NCBI GenBank assembly: GCA_002297815.1
Contig: DBKH01000028.1
Location: 1-27,532 of the forward strand
DNA length: 27,532 bases
Reading direction: 5' to 3'
DNA from: Bacteroidales bacterium UBA755
GTDB lineage: Bacteria > Bacteroidota > Bacteroidia > Bacteroidales > UBA932
Part shown: positions 9,001 through 15,402 of the stretch, one piece after another
Numbering within the stretch: the first letter of the stretch is position 1
Layout: each line of letters opens with the position of its first letter
Translations under genes and position numbers: made by a program
The notes under the pieces: generated by a model
Told to the model about the DNA's origin: nothing
Databases searched by the model: none
What the model saw: only the letters and a program-made list of their open reading frames with translations

Positions 9001-9246
9001 GACTGGTCTTACCAGACTTTCTACTGGGATTACAAACTTCACTACAATCCCGGAGCAGTCACCGCAGAGAACCTGTTCAGTGTTGGAGCTGACCTCACCG
9101 TCAATCTCGGCAACTTCTTCTGGCTTCCGTACGACACCCAGATAGGCATCCGCTACGCCCGCAACTTCTGGCACAACATCGACCGCTTCCCTATCACCAA
9201 CCTTAATAAGAACTACATCGGCTGGATTTTCAGTGTTAATCTATAG
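6088..9246 (+). CDS. Outer-membrane protein with HExxH zincin-like domain, propeller-like middle and C-terminal barrel
   Basis: A 1052-residue secreted protein. Residues 1-24 are a signal peptide (cleavage near KINA before Gln25). Residues ~38-300 look like a peptidase-MA-type gluzincin: ALKWRQIETENFKLIFPK-like opening, a HExxH motif in AIHEGRHAAQ (His133, Glu134, His137) and a downstream FLEGDAVVAET segment (Glu175 is the likely third ligand). Residues ~310-620 contain repeated short beta blades (for example YTSDLFLDSEGQRIFWSES and YFNPAPATDGKVIAATEYP), resembling a TolB/WD40-like propeller. Residues ~650-1052 are rich in alternating aromatic strands (YGMIGYGAHEDPY, FKYYYTGLYPVFEISADI, QIGIRYARNFWHNI) ending in WIFSVNL, as expected for an outer-membrane barrel. 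Substrate is unknown. It diverges from the lactonase lipoprotein with 55 bases between. Base skew changes from G-rich to C-rich at roughly 7750-7850, near the propeller/barrel junction. Confidence 0.8.
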   Translation: MTKTGIKILAVGIFLTMACGKINAQFSLTGNDPASLKWRQIETENFKLIFPKGEDSLARVYGIELEQARIRNARSSGYLIGQSYKSKMPVVLHSRYVLPNASVTWAPKRMDIFTVNDPYEPTSMPWVRHLAIHEGRHAAQMQFGASGGGKVLHWILGEMAAGAFAGIYPGPAFLEGDAVVAETALSRSGRGRQADFLEYMRPAFDCGDWRDYYKWYYGSNKRYTPDYYRVGYMLIAGTRVFFDDSLFTQEYFDRVVRKGWFFNLQKTVKSASGKSFKESFRTIEENFQQLWNAEASLREPFMPSKQVSKASRMHTEYKGAVAGDDLGIYSLKSGISKPNSLVRLDPTGKEKRLRSFASYTSDLFLDSEGQRIFWSESVAGRRWTLSGSSRIRYVDLSKPGRVHNLTKNGRYFNPAPATDGKVIAATEYPYAGGSRIVLLDSGNGSVKESFTAPDSLQFTESAWIGNRLFAAGLSENGMGVYEVVGKEADGKAALRQLLGPQPVTLSHLRTELAEVSKRPASENAQLSFLCDRTGVTELYSLDVENRTLRQLTSTRYGISSPVFKADTLYYSSLAASDRPQDYKQGRMMYATAVRDLSISEVSFEDIHKYPVAEGLTAQETTLGDTVTMAPEVHFSQTRRYSKIRFPHIHSWAPVYFNYDNIESFSFDDYYKSASLGATAIFQNLLSTGYGMIGYGAHEDPYKEGSWRHSGHFKYYYTGLYPVFEISADINDRAALDIQKRQVTKGKMYNLYNRGRQTERPYFEGNVKVYIPFNFSSGGINRGLIPQIKYKFTNDKYNDQILLQHIVNKDGKDVTETLSTIGEDHLSTLQTLDFSLRGYVMRQKAQSQVFPSLGFGAELGLHLRPGHINAYAPTAYLYTYGYLPGFTSRQGLRLTASLEAWIGPLEDGGMMEGALTAVPRGFVDTNLRSIINSCSESRWRVTADYAIPFADVDWSFLSPVAYIKNFNLTPFFDWSYQTFYWDYKLHYNPGAVTAENLFSVGADLTVNLGNFFWLPYDTQIGIRYARNFWHNIDRFPITNLNKNYIGWIFSVNL

Positions 9247-9268
9247 TATCCTTTACTTTCGAAAAAGT

Positions 9269-9300
9269 TTTGCGAGAATGCGTCAGTTGTTTTATCTTTG
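9269..9300 (+). promoter_or_regulatory. Complete Bacteroidota-type promoter for the YeiH-like gene
   Basis: TTTG at 9269-9272 (-33) is followed after 20 bases by TATCTTTG at 9293-9300 (-7). This fits the Bacteroidota primary sigma consensus (TTTG, 19-21 bases, TAnnTTTG) and is the best promoter in the window. The predicted transcript starts near 9306, about 30 bases before the ATG at 9336. Confidence 0.75.
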
Positions 9301-9335
9301 CAAAATAGTAAAACATTATACTAATTTTTCTACAG

Positions 9336-10688
9336 ATGGAGAAAGGCAAGACTGTTCCCGCATTTTGGGGTAAAGAGGACTGGCAGGCAATCTGGATTGG
9401 TGGCATAGTGATCATCATCGCCTGCATTGCTGTCCTGACTAAGGCATTTGATTTTTCAGCAGTTAAGTTCGCGACATGGACACTTGGAGAGAATCTCTCC
9501 GGAGCAGCAGCGGCAAAGGTTGTCCCTTTGGGTGAGCAGCTTGGGGCATGGGCATTTTGGCGCAAGTTCCTCGTGACGTTCATCACACTCGGAGCGTTGT
9601 TCACGATAGGAGTCAAACTCCAAGGCGAAAGCGTAAAGAAATATATTCCCGCCATCATCGGACTGTTCGTCATCGCTCTGGTGGTTCGTCTCATCAGCGC
9701 TGAATATACCCTCAACCGCTACCTCGAATGGGCTTTCTGGGCACTTCTGGTCGGTCTTCTTATCTCCAACACGGTAGGCGTTCCAAATTGGCTCAAGCCG
9801 GCCATCAAGACTGAATTCTACATCAAGACCGGTCTTGTCATCATGGGATTCTCCGTGCTGTTCTCCAACATCGCCAAATTCGGTCTCTACGGCCTTGGAA
9901 TAGCATGGATTGTGACCCCGATTGTGATTCTTTTCATGTGGTGGTTCGGAACCAGAGTCTTGAAAATTGGTAACAAACCGCTTGTCATCACGATGGCAAC
10001 AGCGACCAGTGTCTGCGGGACCAGCGCAGCGATCGCCACAGCAGCGGCATCAAACGCCAAAAAGAACGACCTCTCCATCACGGTGTCTATATCCATCATA
10101 TTCACTATCATCATGATGGTGCTTGAGCCTGTGATCATCAAGGCTTGCGGAATGTCTCAGATTATGGGCGGTTCGCTCATCGGAGGTACTGTTGACTCAA
10201 CCGGTGCTGTCGTTGTGGCAGGAACAGCTCTCGGTCCTGAAGCTCAGCAGGCTGCTGTGCTTGTGAAGTCCATCCAGAACATCCTGATCGGATTCATCGC
10301 ATTCTTCGTGGCCGTCTTCTTCGCCACAAGGGTAGACAACACAGGGGCTAAAGTGGGTGCGGGCGAGATCTGGTACAGGTTCCCGAAATTCATCCTCGGT
10401 TTCTTCATCGCCTCGATGGTGGCCTCATTCCTGATCCAGCCTCTTTGCGGAGCCGATCAGGTCGGTGCCATCAACAAGGTTCTCGACCAGTACAAAAACT
10501 GGGCTTTCGTTCTGGCGTTCACCAGCATCGGACTGGACACGAACTTCAAGGAGATCATCAAGCAGATGCAGGGCGGCAAGGTGCTCTGGCTCTACATCAT
10601 CGGCCAGCTCTTCAACATCGCGCTGACGTTCTTCGCTGTCTGGTTCCTCCTTTCTGGCAAGTTCTTCCCGATCCCTGTTCTTGATTAA
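9336..10688 (+). CDS. YeiH-type putative sulfate exporter family transporter
   Basis: A 450-residue polytopic inner-membrane protein of the UPF0324/YeiH (putative sulfate exporter) family. The conserved core includes GVPNWLKPAIKTEFYIKTGLVIMG-like text in the middle and the signature ATATSVCGTSAAIATAAA, with a second conserved GGTVDSTGAVVVAG segment. About ten to eleven hydrophobic segments are visible. It is longer than many family members (~340 residues) because of an N-terminal extension (residues ~1-110) with two extra membrane segments. It heads a three-gene unit: its stop overlaps the start of the 91-residue membrane protein (TAATG), and the CpXC gene follows. True substrate is not established; the family name rests on weak evidence. 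Confidence 0.88.
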   Translation: MEKGKTVPAFWGKEDWQAIWIGGIVIIIACIAVLTKAFDFSAVKFATWTLGENLSGAAAAKVVPLGEQLGAWAFWRKFLVTFITLGALFTIGVKLQGESVKKYIPAIIGLFVIALVVRLISAEYTLNRYLEWAFWALLVGLLISNTVGVPNWLKPAIKTEFYIKTGLVIMGFSVLFSNIAKFGLYGLGIAWIVTPIVILFMWWFGTRVLKIGNKPLVITMATATSVCGTSAAIATAAASNAKKNDLSITVSISIIFTIIMMVLEPVIIKACGMSQIMGGSLIGGTVDSTGAVVVAGTALGPEAQQAAVLVKSIQNILIGFIAFFVAVFFATRVDNTGAKVGAGEIWYRFPKFILGFFIASMVASFLIQPLCGADQVGAINKVLDQYKNWAFVLAFTSIGLDTNFKEIIKQMQGGKVLWLYIIGQLFNIALTFFAVWFLLSGKFFPIPVLD

Positions 10689-10963
10689 TGAATATCCAAG
10701 GCAAAAGAATCGTCAAGGTTCTTACCCTGACCGTTATAGGGGCGACCGTTTTGGCCGCCCTTTACATAATGGCGCACGGCCTCGGCCTTCAAGACTCGCT
10801 CGACTTCGGTGCGGGAGCATATTACTACGCTGACATCCCAGAGTTCGACAAGTACACCCAAGGCACACATTTCGCAGCCAAACTGCCGTTCTGGGTCTAT
10901 GTGGTCCTGTTCCTCGCATGGGGAGCGCTGATGTACAAGGTCTGGAAATGGCTTGATAAATAA
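10688..10963 (+). CDS. Small two-helix membrane protein, translationally coupled to the exporter
   Basis: A 91-residue protein I cannot assign to a named family. It has two hydrophobic segments, VLTLTVIGATVLAALYIMA (about residues 11-29) and PFWVYVVLFLAWGALMYKV (about 67-85), joined by a ~37-residue loop rich in Asp, Tyr and Gly (LDFGAGAYYYADIPEFDKY). Its ATG overlaps the stop codon of the exporter gene by one base, which implies coupled translation and suggests an accessory subunit of that transporter. The positive C-terminus (KVWKWLDK) and N-terminus (GKRIVK) put both ends in the cytoplasm and the loop in the periplasm. Confidence 0.75.
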   Translation: MNIQGKRIVKVLTLTVIGATVLAALYIMAHGLGLQDSLDFGAGAYYYADIPEFDKYTQGTHFAAKLPFWVYVVLFLAWGALMYKVWKWLDK

Positions 10964-10975
10964 TCTATTACGAAT

Positions 10976-11626
10976 ATGTCAGAGAAGGTTATGGCCGTTT
11001 GTCCGGCCTGCGGAGAAAAGCACGGAATCGAAGTCTGGAACCGCATAAATGTCGGAGAGAATCCGGAACTCAAGGCGAAAGTCAAGGACGGCTCGCTATT
11101 CGTGTGGGAATGCCCGCACTGCGGCAAGGCCAATCTCATTCAAGGTCAGACACTTTACCACGACCCTAACGAGCGCCTAATGATTTGGCTTATGCCTAAC
11201 GGAATCCTTCCTGAGGCTCAGGAAAAAGCTCTTGAGGCACAATTCGAGAAGATTTCCGAAACTCTTGAAGGCTACACACTCCGACGAGTGAGCGATGTCG
11301 GGTCACTGATTGAGAAAGTCAATATTTTCGATGCTGGTTTGGATGATTGCGTGATTGAGATGTGTAAATACATCACCAAGATGGAGATGATGGATAAAGG
11401 TGGCGCCAAAGACCTTCTGAACACCCCATTCAAGTTCTACCACATTGACGGCCCAGACAACGACATCGAGTTCTCCTACCCTCACGATGGACAGATGCAT
11501 GGCCTACGCATCGGATTCAATGTTTACGAAGACTGCGCTGGCATCATCCGCCGCAACCCTTCCGTCAAACCCTCCCCCGGCTTCTCCCGCATCGACCTTG
11601 CCTGGGTCGCCCGCTTCTTCAGGTAA
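10976..11626 (+). CDS. CpXC domain (zinc-ribbon) protein
   Basis: A 216-residue cytoplasmic protein whose N-terminal half is a CpXC domain: CPAC (Cys9, Cys12) and CPHC (Cys46, Cys49) form a likely four-cysteine zinc site, with the family spacing and the VWECPHCGKANLI context. The C-terminal half has no motif I recognise. It follows the 91-residue membrane protein by 12 bases, so it is probably in the exporter operon. A zinc ribbon here could sense metal or redox state, but no function is established for CpXC proteins. Confidence 0.82.
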   Translation: MSEKVMAVCPACGEKHGIEVWNRINVGENPELKAKVKDGSLFVWECPHCGKANLIQGQTLYHDPNERLMIWLMPNGILPEAQEKALEAQFEKISETLEGYTLRRVSDVGSLIEKVNIFDAGLDDCVIEMCKYITKMEMMDKGGAKDLLNTPFKFYHIDGPDNDIEFSYPHDGQMHGLRIGFNVYEDCAGIIRRNPSVKPSPGFSRIDLAWVARFFR

Positions 11627-11636
11627 CGCATCGCTT

Positions 11637-11680
11637 TATTTAGCCAAAACCAATATATTTCACCCACTTTTGGCTAAATA
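11637..11680 (+). repeat. 13-bp perfect inverted repeat after the CpXC gene
   Basis: TATTTAGCCAAAA (11637-11649) is repeated in inverted form at 11668-11680 with an 18-base loop. It starts 10 bases past the CpXC stop codon. No U-run follows on either strand, so it is not a classical intrinsic terminator; it may still protect or end the transcript. Confidence 0.5.
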
Positions 11681-11693
11681 AGGAACAAATACT

Positions 11694-11737
11694 CAAAAAT
11701 TAAAGGGCCGCAGAGGAACAATCCCGTGCGACCCTTT
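11694..11737 (-). terminator. Rho-independent terminator for galK
   Basis: An 11-position stem pairs 11702-11712 with 11727-11737; the one mismatch on the plus strand becomes a G-U pair in minus-strand RNA. Reading on the minus strand it is followed by AATTTTTG, a U-rich tail. It lies 20 bases after the galK stop. Confidence 0.75.
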
Positions 11738-11756
11738 GTCGTATTAAGTAAAAAAA

Positions 11757-12908
11757 TTATTCTATTCTTCTAGCTCCGTCGCTAATCACTACATCGTAGA
11801 ACTTCGGATCATGACCAAACTTGGCTGGGAACTGCTCCTTCACAGCAGCAATAAATCCATCGTAGAGCTCATCTTTGACAAGATTGATCGTGCAACCACC
11901 GAAGCCTCCACCCATCACGCGTGAGCCTGTCACCTCGCACTTGCGCGCCAACTTGTTGAGGAAATCAAGTTCATCACAGCTGACCTCGTAGAGTTTGCTC
12001 AGACCGAAGTGAGTTTGGTACATCATCTCACCCACTGTCTCGTAGTCACCTCTCTCAAGTGCATCACAAACGTCAAGAACCCTCTGAACCTCACCTATAA
12101 CATACTCAGCCCTGAGGAAGTCTTCCTCTGAAATCTCCTCACGAACCTCATCAAGCCATACTCTCTTAGCATCACTAAGGAACTCCACGTCAGGATGATT
12201 CTTTCTGATGGCCCTTGCAGCGTTCTCACAGGACTCTCTCCTCTTGTTATACGCTGATGAGGCCAGTTCATGTTTCACACAAGAATCAACAAGAACGAGT
12301 TTATAACCCTTAGGATCGAATGGGAAGTACTTGTACACCAAAGTTTTGCAATCAAGACGGATAAGACTGCCCTTCTTTCCGAATATAGAGGCGAATTGAT
12401 CCATGATTCCGCACTTCACACCGCAATAGTTATGCTCTGTTGACTGGCCGATCTTAGCAAGCTCAAACTTATCGATCTTGTTGTCAAACAGATAGTTGAT
12501 AGCATAGGCGAAAGTACTTTCCAAAGCTGCCGAAGAAGAGAGTCCAGCTCCAAGTGGAACGTCACCAGCAAAAACAGTGTCGAAGCCCTCGACTTTTCCT
12601 CCACGTTTTATAGTCTCCCTGCACACACCGAAGATGTAGCTAGCCCACTGCTGCTTTGGCTTATCCTCCTCATCGAGTCCAAATTCGACATATTCATCAT
12701 AATCTAATGAGAATGCCTTTACCTTCCTAGTTCCGTTCAACTTGATTTCTGCCATGATTCCGCAGTCAATGGCTCCCGGAAAAACATACCCCCCGTTATA
12801 GTCAGTGTGTTCACCAATGAGATTGATACGACCTGCAGAAGCGAAAATCTCGCCTCCCACTCCGAAAAGAGTCTTAAACTTCTCTTTGATTTTGTTTTTC
12901 ATTTCCAT
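11757..12908 (-). CDS. galK: Galactokinase
   Basis: Phosphorylates galactose to galactose-1-phosphate, the step after GalM. The 383 residues carry all three GHMP/galactokinase signatures: GRINLIGEHTDYNGG (26-40), the ATP-binding PLGAGLSSSAALE (118-130) and GSRVMGGGFGGC near residue 330. Length matches E. coli GalK (382). It stands alone: no galT or galE is next to it, and galM is in a different operon. Base composition is visibly more AT-rich than galM. Met at 12902 (MKNKIKEKF) is an alternative start. Confidence 0.97.
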   Translation of the reverse strand: MEMKNKIKEKFKTLFGVGGEIFASAGRINLIGEHTDYNGGYVFPGAIDCGIMAEIKLNGTRKVKAFSLDYDEYVEFGLDEEDKPKQQWASYIFGVCRETIKRGGKVEGFDTVFAGDVPLGAGLSSSAALESTFAYAINYLFDNKIDKFELAKIGQSTEHNYCGVKCGIMDQFASIFGKKGSLIRLDCKTLVYKYFPFDPKGYKLVLVDSCVKHELASSAYNKRRESCENAARAIRKNHPDVEFLSDAKRVWLDEVREEISEEDFLRAEYVIGEVQRVLDVCDALERGDYETVGEMMYQTHFGLSKLYEVSCDELDFLNKLARKCEVTGSRVMGGGFGGCTINLVKDELYDGFIAAVKEQFPAKFGHDPKFYDVVISDGARRIE

Positions 12909-12969
12909 ATTATGTGATTTTAGTTTTGTTCGTTTAAGGAAATGATTTTTCAGTCGATTTCCAATAAGG

Positions 12970-12977
12970 CAAATTTA
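12970..12977 (-). promoter_or_regulatory. Likely -7 element for galK
   Basis: Minus strand reads TAAATTTG, matching TAnnTTTG, about 60 bases before the galK ATG at 12908 and just past the stop of the upstream gene. A -33 element at the right spacing was not found. Confidence 0.4.
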
Positions 12978-12995
12978 ACAATTTTTATTGATTAT

Positions 12996-14027
12996 CTACC
13001 GAATCCAAAAAACAATCGGACAATGATCGCTCACTCCCCCGACATAACGCGGTCCTGTGTAAGTTCTTAGCGGTTTCTCCCCTGAATGAGCATTGTCCCG
13101 CGTCATAAGGAAAGGCACTCTCAAGACTTTCATTTTAGGAATATCCCCTCCTACTGCGATGCCTTCCGAAATGAAAAACATGTCAATCATCTCCCATTTA
13201 CCTGAATATCTTATAGTTCCCTCACCCTTTAACGCCAACGGAGCCGAAAGGTTAATTAAATAATAAGGCTCCCTATCCGTTAATATTCCGAAAGCCTGAT
13301 TTTCTGGTGTGTCATTGAAGTCCCCCATCGCTACTATATTCTTTAAACCATACTTTTGAAGAGAGTCGGTTGCCTCACGCAACCTCCTTAGCGCCACTAC
13401 TCTTCTATCACCTGTGTTACCTCCATACTTGGATGGATGATGATTTACCAAAAACACAACGCTATCCCCATCCGGCTTTCGGAATTTTGTCAAAAGAATA
13501 TCCCTGGTCCTGATAGGGGGATCGGTTCCCGCACCGACCTTAAGCGGCACAGCCTGAATCAGTGTCAGCCTGGATTCTCGATATAATAGAGCCACATCTA
13601 TCCCGCGTGGATCCGGTGAGTCGAAATGCACAATCCGATAGTCCGTTTTGTAAAGAGGTGTGTCCTTCAGAAGCTTTTCTAGAACAAAGCGGTTCTCTAC
13701 CTCAGCTATTCCTATGACATCAGGAAAGGCTCCTTCACTATCCTTGACCCAGAATATTGACTTGGCAATTGCGTTACATTTTGCCATAAATCTACGCTTT
13801 GTCCAATGCCTTTTTCCGAAAGAGGTGAACTCCGCCTCCGAATCACTGCCGTTGAGGCTGTCCCTATGCCAGTCAAAGAGGTTCTCCAGATTCCAAAACA
13901 TAACAAGAGTCCGCTCCTCTTCTGTTCCAGCAGCCAGAAACCTAAATTTTAAACTATGAAAAACTAACCTATTATTGGCTGGCTGGAACAGAAAAAGAGC
14001 AGACAGTATGATGAGCATTCTTTTCAT
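12996..14027 (-). CDS. Secreted endonuclease/exonuclease/phosphatase-family protein
   Basis: A 343-residue protein of the DNase I-like EEP fold. Metal and catalytic motifs are present in order: VMFWNLENLFD (metal-binding Asn), VIGIAEVENR (Glu), FLVNHHPSKYGG (His), AMGDFNDTPEN (Asp and Asn) and the terminal GGVSDHCPIVFW (Asp-His pair). A hydrophobic start, MKRMLIILSALFLFQPAN, indicates export, so it probably acts on DNA, RNA or a phosphoester in the envelope or outside. I placed the start at 14027 since this gives a clean signal peptide; the frame continues open to Met 14051. It lies upstream of galK on the same strand with an 87-base gap that has its own -7 element. Confidence 0.87.
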   Translation of the reverse strand: MKRMLIILSALFLFQPANNRLVFHSLKFRFLAAGTEEERTLVMFWNLENLFDWHRDSLNGSDSEAEFTSFGKRHWTKRRFMAKCNAIAKSIFWVKDSEGAFPDVIGIAEVENRFVLEKLLKDTPLYKTDYRIVHFDSPDPRGIDVALLYRESRLTLIQAVPLKVGAGTDPPIRTRDILLTKFRKPDGDSVVFLVNHHPSKYGGNTGDRRVVALRRLREATDSLQKYGLKNIVAMGDFNDTPENQAFGILTDREPYYLINLSAPLALKGEGTIRYSGKWEMIDMFFISEGIAVGGDIPKMKVLRVPFLMTRDNAHSGEKPLRTYTGPRYVGGVSDHCPIVFWIR

Positions 14028-14145
14028 TCCATTGGCAAATATGCGACACAAAAACGTAAAAAAAGAAAAGAAACATAAATACCACCTCTATTACCCCCAA
14101 ATAAAAAAGAAAAATCTAAACAAAACAAAACAGCATCTAAATTTG

Positions 14146-14153
14146 TATCTTTG
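14146..14153 (+). promoter_or_regulatory. -7 promoter element for ychF
   Basis: Exact TATCTTTG, 37 bases before the ATG at 14191, in a very A-rich region. No matching TTTG was seen about 20 bases upstream. Confidence 0.55.
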
Positions 14154-14190
14154 TTGTCTAATATGAATAGACTAAAGAATTTAATTTGAT

Positions 14191-15294
14191 ATGTCTTTGA
14201 AATGCGGAATAGTCGGCCTTCCTAATGTCGGCAAATCGACTTTGTTCAACTGTGTGAGCTCAGGCAAAGCCCAGAGCGCTAACTTCCCTTTCTGTACAAT
14301 AGAACCTAACCTTGGTTCTACAAATGTCCCAGACAAAAGGCTAGAGGTACTTGCAGACATGTGTAAGCCTAAGAGCGTAGTTCCAGCTACTGTTGACATC
14401 GTGGACATCGCTGGATTAGTGAAAGGTGCAAGCAAAGGAGAGGGTCTTGGCAATCAATTTCTTGCCAATATTCGCGAGACTGATGCCATCCTTCATGTCC
14501 TCAGATGCTTTGACGATGGAAACATAGTTCATGTTGATGGCTCAGTAGATCCAGTAAGAGACAAGGAAGTAGTTGACACTGAACTCCAGATTAAAGACCT
14601 AGAGACGGTTGAGTCTCGTCTTGCCAAAAGCCAAAAACAAGCTACAACAGGAGGAGACAAGGATGCCAAGAAATTGGTAGCCCTTCTGCTACGCTACAAA
14701 GAAGCTCTTGAACAGGGCAAATCGTGTAGAACTGTGGAGTTCATCAATGAAGAAGAGGCAGCGATGGCCAAAGATCTTTTCTTGCTGACTAACAAACCCG
14801 TAATGTACATCTGTAATGTAGATGATGCGTCAGCTGTCAATGGCAACAAGTACGTTGACGCTGTACGTGAAGCTGTTAAGGAGGAAAACGCTGAGATTCT
14901 CGTAATCTCTGCTAAAACCGAGTCTGAAATTGCTGAAATGGACTCCTACGAGGATCGTCAAATGTTCCTTGATGAAATGGGGCTTAAAGAATCTGGTGTC
15001 GTGAGACTAATCCAAGGAGCATATCATCTGCTTGGTCTCCAAACATTCTTCACAGCAGGTGCTGATGAGTGTAGAGCTTGGACAATTCACAAAGGGGACA
15101 AAGCCACTAAAGCAGCTGGAGTGATTCACACTGACTTTGAAAAAGGCTTCATTAGGGCCGAGGTCATCAAGTACGATGATTTCGTCACCCTTGGTAGCGA
15201 AAGTGCCGTGAGAGCAGCAGGAAAACTAGCCACCGAAGGTAAGGAATATGTAGTTCAGGACGGTGACATCATGCACTTCCTCTTCAACGTGTAA
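14191..15294 (+). CDS. ychF: Redox-regulated ATPase YchF (Obg-like)
   Basis: A ribosome-associated P-loop NTPase of the Obg family that prefers ATP. The 367 residues are the usual length. Visible are GLPNVGKST (9-17, P-loop), the DIVDIAGLVKGASKGEGLGNQFL switch region, the specificity segment MYICNVDD where canonical GTPases have NKxD, a coiled region around ESRLAKSQKQATTGG, and a C-terminal TGS domain (FFTAGADECRAWTIHKG to VQDGDIMHFLFNV). The fourth position of the specificity motif is Asp, whereas NxxE is usual in this family. Monocistronic: own -7 element upstream and a 20-bp terminator downstream. Confidence 0.97.
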   Translation: MSLKCGIVGLPNVGKSTLFNCVSSGKAQSANFPFCTIEPNLGSTNVPDKRLEVLADMCKPKSVVPATVDIVDIAGLVKGASKGEGLGNQFLANIRETDAILHVLRCFDDGNIVHVDGSVDPVRDKEVVDTELQIKDLETVESRLAKSQKQATTGGDKDAKKLVALLLRYKEALEQGKSCRTVEFINEEEAAMAKDLFLLTNKPVMYICNVDDASAVNGNKYVDAVREAVKEENAEILVISAKTESEIAEMDSYEDRQMFLDEMGLKESGVVRLIQGAYHLLGLQTFFTAGADECRAWTIHKGDKATKAAGVIHTDFEKGFIRAEVIKYDDFVTLGSESAVRAAGKLATEGKEYVVQDGDIMHFLFNV

Positions 15295-15340
15295 AATTCG
15301 AGTGATTGTTGATGAGTTAAAGTAGAAACGGCATAATTAT

Positions 15341-15385
15341 AAAATAAGAGGGTAACTAAAATAACTTTAGTTACCCTCTTATTTT
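15341..15385. terminator. Bidirectional terminator between ychF and the ppiD-like gene
   Basis: A perfect 20-bp inverted repeat (15341-15360 with 15366-15385) and a 5-base loop. The arms end in AAAATAAG and CTTATTTT, so each strand has a U-rich tail. It serves the convergent ychF (+) and ppiD-like (-) genes. Confidence 0.9.
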
Positions 15386-15402
15386 AATAACTATCTTCCC
15401 GT

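Noticed and set aside
11637..11680. 13-bp inverted repeat as an intrinsic terminator for the CpXC gene
   Set aside because: No U-run follows on either strand, so it is listed only as a repeat.
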